From: Rhodothermales bacterium
Lineage (GTDB): Bacteria > Bacteroidota > Rhodothermia > Rhodothermales > UBA10348
Direction: 5' to 3'
DNA: 64,000 nt
Assembly: GCA_028284865.1 (NCBI GenBank)
Contig: JANQQV010000027.1
Location: forward strand, 1 to 64,000
This document shows positions 55,610 through 64,000 of this stretch, piece after piece. Position 1 is the first letter of the stretch. Every line of letters begins with the position of its first letter. The notes beneath the pieces are model-generated. The model worked only from the letters and a program-made list of their open reading frames with translations, did no database searches and was not told the origin of the DNA. Position numbers and translations under genes: made by a program.

Positions 55610-55627
55610 GGCCCCTTGCGAGGGGCC
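55610..55627. terminator. Short GC-rich hairpin between convergent genes
   Basis: GGCCCC (55610-55615) and GGGGCC (55622-55627) with loop TTGCGA lie between the stops of the PH-domain gene and the porQ-like gene. A bidirectional terminator is likely, though neither side has a strong T-tract. Confidence 0.5.
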
Positions 55628-55629
55628 TG

Positions 55630-56616
55630 TTAGAATGCGGACGCAATCGTGATCCGGTGGAGTCCGCCCAGCGATGACCAGCTGTTCAAAGCGTAATCGA
55701 ACGCAAATCGGGAGATCTTCAGGCCAACGCCGGTACTGAACCCGGCCATGTCCAGACGGGATTTGACCTTCAATTCGTCGTGGCGACGATGGTCATAGCC
55801 GAACCGCACCTGGAAGGCCTCGCTGAACTGGAATTCGCCAGCCAGGCGTGTGTGATAGAGAATGCGAGCAATCGCGCCGGCATCATCCGGACCACCATCC
55901 ATGGCGTGCAGCCGATATCCTGTTACCGAAACCAGTAGGGGTAGATGAGCCAGTCGCCGGGTGTATCCTACTCGAAGGTCCGCTGGCAGATGATCAGAGC
56001 GTTCCCCGATGGAAGACAACACGGGACCGAGGTTGTGGATGGACACCGCAAAGGATTGGCGCCGTGTCGAATCATCGAAGACCAGCCCCGCATCGACTCC
56101 AAAGCCGGTGGCGCTGTATGAGGACGCGAGCGACGTGTGCATCAACGAAATCGCCGCACCGTAGCGCAAGCCGGACTGCCACGCACGCGAACCGCCTACT
56201 GTCAGCGCGACATCCGCCGCGGACGAGCTACCATCCTTTTCGCCCAGATCATTCCGCTCATCAAACTGACCGAATGACAGGTATCGGATACCTGCGGAGA
56301 AGGCCCCCAGCAGTCCCATGTCCCTGCCGTAAGCCACCCAGCCGGCACTGATGTCCGAGAGGTGATTCAGGTAGGAAAACTCGACATGACCATCGGCCTC
56401 GGGCGAAACGAGTGCCGGATTCGAAAAAAGAGCACCCGAGCCGGTGTCAAGCAGGGCTGTCGAAGAACCGGCCAGGGCTGCCGTGCGGGCAGAAGGCTCA
56501 AGCTGCAGGACAGGGAATCCCGAGTTTTCGATCTGCGCCGCTGCCGAATTGCTCATGCCAACAGCCATAACCATCAGTAGCGGGAGCCATCGGAAGATGC
56601 GAACGGAAGGATTCAC
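55630..56616 (-). CDS. PorQ-like type IX secretion / outer-membrane beta-barrel protein
   Basis: About 328 aa with a signal peptide (PLLMVMAVGMSNSAAAQ) and the PorQ/UPF0164 opening GFPVLQLEPSARTAALAGSS, FSNPALVSPEADGHVEFSYL, then a run of amphipathic beta strands to a terminal aromatic (IASAF). PorQ belongs to the accessory set of the type IX secretion system of Bacteroidota. I start at the GTG at 56616, because the signal peptide begins RIFRWLPLL and no ATG lies between it and far-upstream unconserved sequence; an internal ATG would cut the signal short. Other T9SS genes are not in the window. Divergent from secA. Confidence 0.8.
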   Translation of the reverse strand: MNPSVRIFRWLPLLMVMAVGMSNSAAAQIENSGFPVLQLEPSARTAALAGSSTALLDTGSGALFSNPALVSPEADGHVEFSYLNHLSDISAGWVAYGRDMGLLGAFSAGIRYLSFGQFDERNDLGEKDGSSSAADVALTVGGSRAWQSGLRYGAAISLMHTSLASSYSATGFGVDAGLVFDDSTRRQSFAVSIHNLGPVLSSIGERSDHLPADLRVGYTRRLAHLPLLVSVTGYRLHAMDGGPDDAGAIARILYHTRLAGEFQFSEAFQVRFGYDHRRHDELKVKSRLDMAGFSTGVGLKISRFAFDYALNSWSSLGGLHRITIASAF

Positions 56617-56918
56617 GAGATGCGTGCAGCGGGGCTTGAGGTCAAGGATTTCGAGGCCTTCAACAGGTGCCCCGTCAGCGGGTTCTCCGGAACGTGGGGC
56701 AATACGAACGCGCCTTGAATACGTGCGTGAACGGGAACGTTGCCAAGCGAGGATGCGTGTGAGCGAAACTGTATCTTTCAGCTTTCCGGCCCGCTTTTTG
56801 TGACAGGAGGGTTCGGACGAAAGTTTACCGGATCCCTGCCGATATGTCAGGGACGGAGACTGCGCAAAAGCGCCTACAAATCGAGCACAGGACAACCGCC
56901 TGTCCAAAACAACATTCC
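56617..56918. other. Intergenic region between porQ-like gene and secA
   Basis: This 302-bp divergent spacer must hold promoters for both genes. I see no convincing -35/-10 pair on either strand and no RNA gene. The only structure noted is a short weak inverted repeat, CCTG and CAGG, around 56836-56855 upstream of secA. An open frame from 56844 runs into secA in frame but lacks SecA similarity before the ATG at 56919. Confidence 0.5.
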
Positions 56919-60308
<3,390 letters not shown>

Positions 60309-60353
60309 ACTCCGCATTCCTGTCCGTCACATTCTGTTTTTCCAGCCACCAAC

Positions 60354-62078
60354 GTGCTGAGACGTCTTTACATCCGGGATTTCACCCTTATCGAGGAGCT
60401 TGAGGTCGCCTTCGACGCCGGCCTCAACATCGTGACGGGCGAAACCGGAGCAGGGAAGTCCATCGTCGTAGGCGCCCTGAAACTGATCCTGGGTGATCGG
60501 GCATCGACTGATACCCTGAGAGCTGGCGCCCGAAAGGCTGTCATTGAGGGCGAATTCGAGATTGATCTTGATGACGAGCTTCGTCAGCTGCTGGATGAGA
60601 ACGGGATCGACGTACTTCCGCACCTCATCCTGCGTCGCGAAGTCAGCGAATCGCACAGCCGCGCGTTCATCAACGACTCGCCGGCAACGGTGGGATTGCT
60701 TCGGCAGGTAGCTGGCGAACTGGTTGATTTACACGGCCAGCATGACCACCAGTCACTGTTGCGCACAGAGAAGCACGTGACCCTGGTCGATGGTTTTGGT
60801 GGACTTGAATCGTTGGTCCGCAGCTATCAGGTCCAGTATGCGCTGGTCCAGGAAATCGTATCTCGACGGGATGCGATGCTCGCTCGTGAACGCGAACTGA
60901 AGCAGGAGCATGAGCTGCTGGCCTTTCAGATCGACGAGATCGATGCCGTAGCTCCAAGGGATGGGGAAGAAGACGCGCTCGAATCCGAGCGACGCATTCT
61001 GGAGAACGCCGAGCGATTGTTCGAGGCCACTTCCTCACTGTTTGAACTGCTCTATAACTCGGAGTCTGCCATCTCCGATCTGCTGGTCCGGGCCAGGAAT
61101 GAACTGCAGAATCTGGGCCGGATCGATGAGGCATTCGATGATCTGGCTCAGGAGATTTCCACGGCCCACATATCCGTCAGCGAGACGGCCTCATTCCTGC
61201 AGGATTACAACTCCCGCATTGAGTTCAATCCAGGTCGCCTCGATGAAATCCGGGACCGCTTGATCGACTTTGACAAGCTGAAACGCAAATACGGAGGGAC
61301 GATCGAGTCAGTGCTGGCACACCGGGAGGACATCGGTGAGCGATTTGAGCTGGCTGCTGACTTCGAAGGGGCCATTTCCCGATTGGATCGCGAGTTCGAG
61401 GCGGCCACGGCCGATCTCTCGGACGTGGCGGTACGACTGTCGGCCAAACGTAAGGCCGTGGCCGCACAGATTGAATCGGCTATCGTCGCTGAGCTGGCCA
61501 CGCTTGGTATGCCGGACAGCCGATTCGAAGTGCGCCTTACAGCTGTAGAAGACGAGGCGGGATGGATCGTTCAGGAGGGGCAACGCTACGCGGCTTCGGC
61601 AGATGGCATGGACCGGTGCGCTTTCTTCATTTCGACCAACCCGGGCGTTGAGCCGATGCCGCTGGCGCAGGTTGCCTCTGGCGGAGAAATTTCTCGCATC
61701 ATGCTTGCGCTGAAGTCGATTCTGGCCAAGAGCGATCGCTTACCGATCCTCATCTTTGACGAGATCGACACGGGAATTTCCGGTGCCATTGCGCAGCGTG
61801 TCGGCGATTGTATGCTCACGCTGGGAGATTATCATCAGATCATAGCGATTACCCATCTTCCTCAAGTAGCGGCAGCCGGGCAGGCGCATTTCAAAGTTTC
61901 CAAGTCGGTCGATAACGGCCGGACGCGAATCGCCATGCACCGTCTCTCTGAATCAGAGCGGCGCGAGGAGATCGCAGCACTCATCAGCGGCGCCGAGGTA
62001 ACCGAAGGGGCCCTTCGCACCGCACGAGAGCTTATTGAATCCAGACCGGGCTCAGCCCGAAAGCATCCAGCAACCTGA
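60354..62078 (+). CDS. recN: DNA repair protein RecN
   Basis: A 574-residue SMC-like ATPase for double-strand-break repair. MLRRLYIRDFTLIEELEVAF leads into Walker A GETGAGKSIVVGALKLILG. The centre is coiled-coil. The C-terminal half has the ABC signature ASGGEISRIMLALKSIL and Walker B LIFDEIDTGISG, then ITHLPQVAAAG. The start is a GTG at 60354, 45 bp after secA. The stop at 62076-62078 lies inside a 15-bp tandem repeat; the -1 frame stays open past it to the next gene's start. Confidence 0.95.
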   Translation: MLRRLYIRDFTLIEELEVAFDAGLNIVTGETGAGKSIVVGALKLILGDRASTDTLRAGARKAVIEGEFEIDLDDELRQLLDENGIDVLPHLILRREVSESHSRAFINDSPATVGLLRQVAGELVDLHGQHDHQSLLRTEKHVTLVDGFGGLESLVRSYQVQYALVQEIVSRRDAMLARERELKQEHELLAFQIDEIDAVAPRDGEEDALESERRILENAERLFEATSSLFELLYNSESAISDLLVRARNELQNLGRIDEAFDDLAQEISTAHISVSETASFLQDYNSRIEFNPGRLDEIRDRLIDFDKLKRKYGGTIESVLAHREDIGERFELAADFEGAISRLDREFEAATADLSDVAVRLSAKRKAVAAQIESAIVAELATLGMPDSRFEVRLTAVEDEAGWIVQEGQRYAASADGMDRCAFFISTNPGVEPMPLAQVASGGEISRIMLALKSILAKSDRLPILIFDEIDTGISGAIAQRVGDCMLTLGDYHQIIAITHLPQVAAAGQAHFKVSKSVDNGRTRIAMHRLSESERREEIAALISGAEVTEGALRTARELIESRPGSARKHPAT

Positions 62079-62134
62079 CATTCCTGGATCTGACATTCCG
62101 CAACCTGACCATTCTAAACGTGACCTTCGCCCCG
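62075..62134 (+). repeat. 15-bp tandem repeat across the recN stop codon
   Basis: CTGAC/GTGAC units start at 62075, 62090, 62105 and 62120. In the frame one base back from recN they read NLTFL, DLTFR, NLTIL, NVTF, a pentapeptide-repeat-like pattern. That frame ends at a TGA overlapping the ATG of the next gene (62170). Confidence 0.75.
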
Positions 62135-62169
62135 AACCGGGGTAGACCCACCTTCAACGCAGTATTTCC

Positions 62170-63588
62170 ATGACCCACAAGCGCTCCTTGATCACATTCG
62201 GAACAGACGGCTGGCGCGCCATCATCGGCGACGGATTCACTCTCGACAACCTGGAGCGGGTATCCCGTGCCACCGCAGAATGGGTGCTCGACACCTACGG
62301 AGAAGGATCGAGCGTCATTGTCGGGTATGACACGCGATTCCGGGGTCGTGATTTCACGGTCCACTCAGCCCGTGTAATGGCAAGTATGGGCGTCAAGGTG
62401 GTGATTTCCGATACGCATGCCCCGACGCCGGCTGTTTCGTGGGGCGCGAAGCACTTCGGTCACCAGGCTGGTATCGTCATCACGGCATCCCACAATCCGC
62501 CTGAGTACAACGGTTTCAAGATCAAAGCTGACTTCGGTGGCCCCGCACTCCCGGACATGATTGCCGATGTGGAGGGCCGTATTCAGCCATTCGAGGAGCA
62601 TCTGTATGAGAGCCTCGAATCCTATAAGCAGAAAGGGCTCATCCAGGAGCAGGCACTCCGTCAGGACTACATCGATCACGTGCGTTCCCTTGTGGATATC
62701 GACGCCATCCGGGAAGCGGGCATCAAAGTGGTGCACGATGCCATGTTCGGCGCAGGACAGGGAATCCTGTCAGAGCTGATGGGCCAGGATCGGGTCCTGG
62801 AGCATCGCAACGCGATCAACCCAGGATTTGAAGGCACGCCTCCCGAGCCGATCGAACGCAATCTGAACGAGCTTCGTGACGTGATCACGTCGAATGGATG
62901 TGATGCTGCCATTGCGAATGACGGCGACGCCGACCGCATCGGAATGGCTGACGAGAAAGGCGATTTCGTCGACTCGCACCACCTGCTGGCGCTGCTCGTC
63001 GACTACCTGCACAATGACAAAGGGCTGACTGGTCGGATCGTCAAGACGTTCTCGACGACCACGATGCTTGACAAGATGGCCGAGGATCTCGGTCTTTCGC
63101 TTACGACGACGAAGATTGGGTTCAAGTACATCGGAGGCGAATTCCTTTCCGAAGACGTCCTGGTCGGTGGTGAAGAGTCCGGCGGGATGGCCATCATGGG
63201 TCACGTGCCAGAACGCGACGGCATTTTCATCGGCCTCGTCATACTTGAAATGATGGCCAAGCGGGGTAAGCAGTTGTCCCGACTCGTCAGTGATCTGCAC
63301 GCCCGTTATGGGGAGCACGCTTTTTCCCGGACGGACAAACACACGTCTGCGGAGCGAAAGGAAGCTGTGCTGATCCGTCTGGCGGAGCACGGTGGACTTT
63401 CCGAGGTGGCTGGAAAGCCTGTGACCAAGGCCGAGACCATCGATGGATTCAAGTACCACACCGAAGACGGCTGGCTGCTCATTCGTCCTTCAGGAACGGA
63501 GCCCGTGCTGCGTATCTACGCCGAGGCAACATCATCGGACACGTCGAGCCGGATGGTTGCCGACGCCATTACCCAGCTGGGCCTGTAG
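62170..63588 (+). CDS. Phosphohexomutase (phosphoglucomutase/phosphomannomutase/phosphoglucosamine mutase family)
   Basis: A 472-residue alpha-D-phosphohexomutase. It shows the active-site serine loop VITASHNPPEYNGFKIK, the metal-binding loop ANDGDADRIGMAD (DGDxDR), the sugar-binding loop GGEESGGMAIMGHVPERDG (GEESGG) and the phosphate-binding loop IRPSGTEPVLRIYAEA. ITFGTDGWRAIIGDGFT at the N terminus resembles the PGM/PMM group typical of Bacteroidota and Chlorobi rather than GlmM. It interconverts hexose 1- and 6-phosphates, so it may feed the glycogen genes at 15627-21329. ATG 62170. Confidence 0.92.
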   Translation: MTHKRSLITFGTDGWRAIIGDGFTLDNLERVSRATAEWVLDTYGEGSSVIVGYDTRFRGRDFTVHSARVMASMGVKVVISDTHAPTPAVSWGAKHFGHQAGIVITASHNPPEYNGFKIKADFGGPALPDMIADVEGRIQPFEEHLYESLESYKQKGLIQEQALRQDYIDHVRSLVDIDAIREAGIKVVHDAMFGAGQGILSELMGQDRVLEHRNAINPGFEGTPPEPIERNLNELRDVITSNGCDAAIANDGDADRIGMADEKGDFVDSHHLLALLVDYLHNDKGLTGRIVKTFSTTTMLDKMAEDLGLSLTTTKIGFKYIGGEFLSEDVLVGGEESGGMAIMGHVPERDGIFIGLVILEMMAKRGKQLSRLVSDLHARYGEHAFSRTDKHTSAERKEAVLIRLAEHGGLSEVAGKPVTKAETIDGFKYHTEDGWLLIRPSGTEPVLRIYAEATSSDTSSRMVADAITQLGL

Positions 63589-63618
63589 CGGCGTCGCTCT
63601 CGGATCGGGAATCCGGTT

Positions 63619-64000
63619 TCAGACCAGCGACTCCCACTCGAGTACCAATGGATTCAGAACGGCCGCCAGTTCAGCCATCATCATGGCTGTTGCCCCCCAC
63701 ACCACATGCCCTTGAAGCATGAAATGGGGGATGTCTCGGGTAATTCCACCCAGTTCCATGGGCTTTGAAGCCCTCATGGCAGGATCGGTCAAGTGAACAG
63801 GCGGAACGCCGAAAATGTCTGCTACCTCTTCCGTTCGCACGGAAAGGTCAGGTGTGTGGGAAATGGCCCCAACGAATGGGTGTACACAGAAATTGGATGG
63901 GGGGATGTAGAGTGAGGTGAGTTCTCCCAGAACATCGATCTGCGAAGCGGCCACGAGGACCTCTTCCTCGGTTTCTCTCAGAGCCGTTTCCTCGAGTGAT
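63619..64000 (-). CDS. CoA pyrophosphatase-like Nudix hydrolase (5-prime end beyond the window)
   Basis: The partial gene has its C-terminal 126 codons here and continues past 64000. Reading from the edge, SLEETALRETEEEVLVAASQ is the Nudix helix, followed by IDVLGELTSLYIPPSNFCVHPFVG and the ending HFMLQGHVVWGATAMMMAEL, all typical of NudL-type CoA pyrophosphatases. The conserved Gly of the RExxEExG helix is replaced by Leu (RETEEEVL). A GTG at 63954 is internal to the protein and not its start. The family cleaves CoA to phosphopantetheine and 3,5-ADP. Convergent with the phosphohexomutase, 30 bp between stops. Confidence 0.85.
   Translation of the reverse strand, partial: SLEETALRETEEEVLVAASQIDVLGELTSLYIPPSNFCVHPFVGAISHTPDLSVRTEEVADIFGVPPVHLTDPAMRASKPMELGGITRDIPHFMLQGHVVWGATAMMMAELAAVLNPLVLEWESLV

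Noticed and set aside
56844-56918. Extended secA start 25 codons upstream
   Set aside because: SecA similarity begins exactly at MLNLLKKVFG (ATG 56919).

Overview
The window looks like chromosomal DNA of a moderately GC-rich (by eye 55-60 %) Gram-negative bacterium of the Bacteroidota/Rhodothermota assemblage. The pointers are a PorQ-like outer-membrane protein, a TonB-dependent receptor with an N-terminal CarboxypepD_reg-like domain, a DUF5687 ABC permease, a lipoprotein metzincin of the DUF5117/DUF4953 type, a very long SecA (1129 aa), several lipobox proteins, and the near absence of AGGAGG Shine-Dalgarno sequences. Rhodothermota fits best, but this is inference from gene content. No phage, IS element, rRNA operon, CRISPR array or plasmid module is visible. 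Gene density is high, and many neighbours overlap by 1-13 bases or converge with almost no spacer.

Layout. 60-9464: secreted metalloprotease, DapA-family aldolase, alpha/beta hydrolase, TonB receptor and MATE exporter. 9575-15384: MazG/PRA-PH-like protein, GNAT, a VKOR-DsbA fusion, a CYTH protein, a YdbS/YdbT-type PH-domain pair and a YaaW-like protein. 15627-23242: glycogen/alpha-glucan block (malQ, glgX, glgB) with a secreted ADP-ribosylglycohydrolase-like lipoprotein coupled to glgB. 23247-30364: queE, SDR, ALDH, threonine dehydratase, BNR/sortilin-like secreted protein. 30416-38626: M23 peptidase, PduO-type adenosyltransferase, FecE/BtuD-like ATPase, a small PNP-motif lipoprotein, YtcJ-type amidohydrolase, lipase, dolichol-kinase-like protein, MmcQ/YjbR protein, RluA synthase. 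38869-46890: ferrochelatase, two-gene ABC exporter, RNase R, Asp/Glu racemase, P1 (DmpA) peptidase. 47106-55596: tRNA-Gln, the classic prs-rplY-pth string, a K+-dependent-type membrane pyrophosphatase, a two-lipoyl E2 acyltransferase, and a tyrosine-recombinase-fold protein coupled to a third PH-domain protein. 55630-64000: porQ-like, secA, recN, a phosphohexomutase and a truncated CoA-pyrophosphatase-like Nudix gene.

Most of the window is housekeeping. The parts that deserve a second look are: (1) the recombinase-like gene at 54053, which lacks both catalytic arginines, is translationally coupled to a PH-domain membrane protein, and is preceded by two inverted repeats that both carry CGTTATT in their loop; (2) two perfect LacI/GalR-type operators, one just upstream of and one inside malQ, with a near match upstream of hppA; (3) the ADP-ribosylglycohydrolase-like lipoprotein fused into the glgB transcript, carrying an in-frame 15-bp repeat; (4) a scatter of short tandem repeats at gene boundaries with 6-, 12- and 15-bp periods, one of which reads as pentapeptide repeats in the -1 frame across the recN stop codon.
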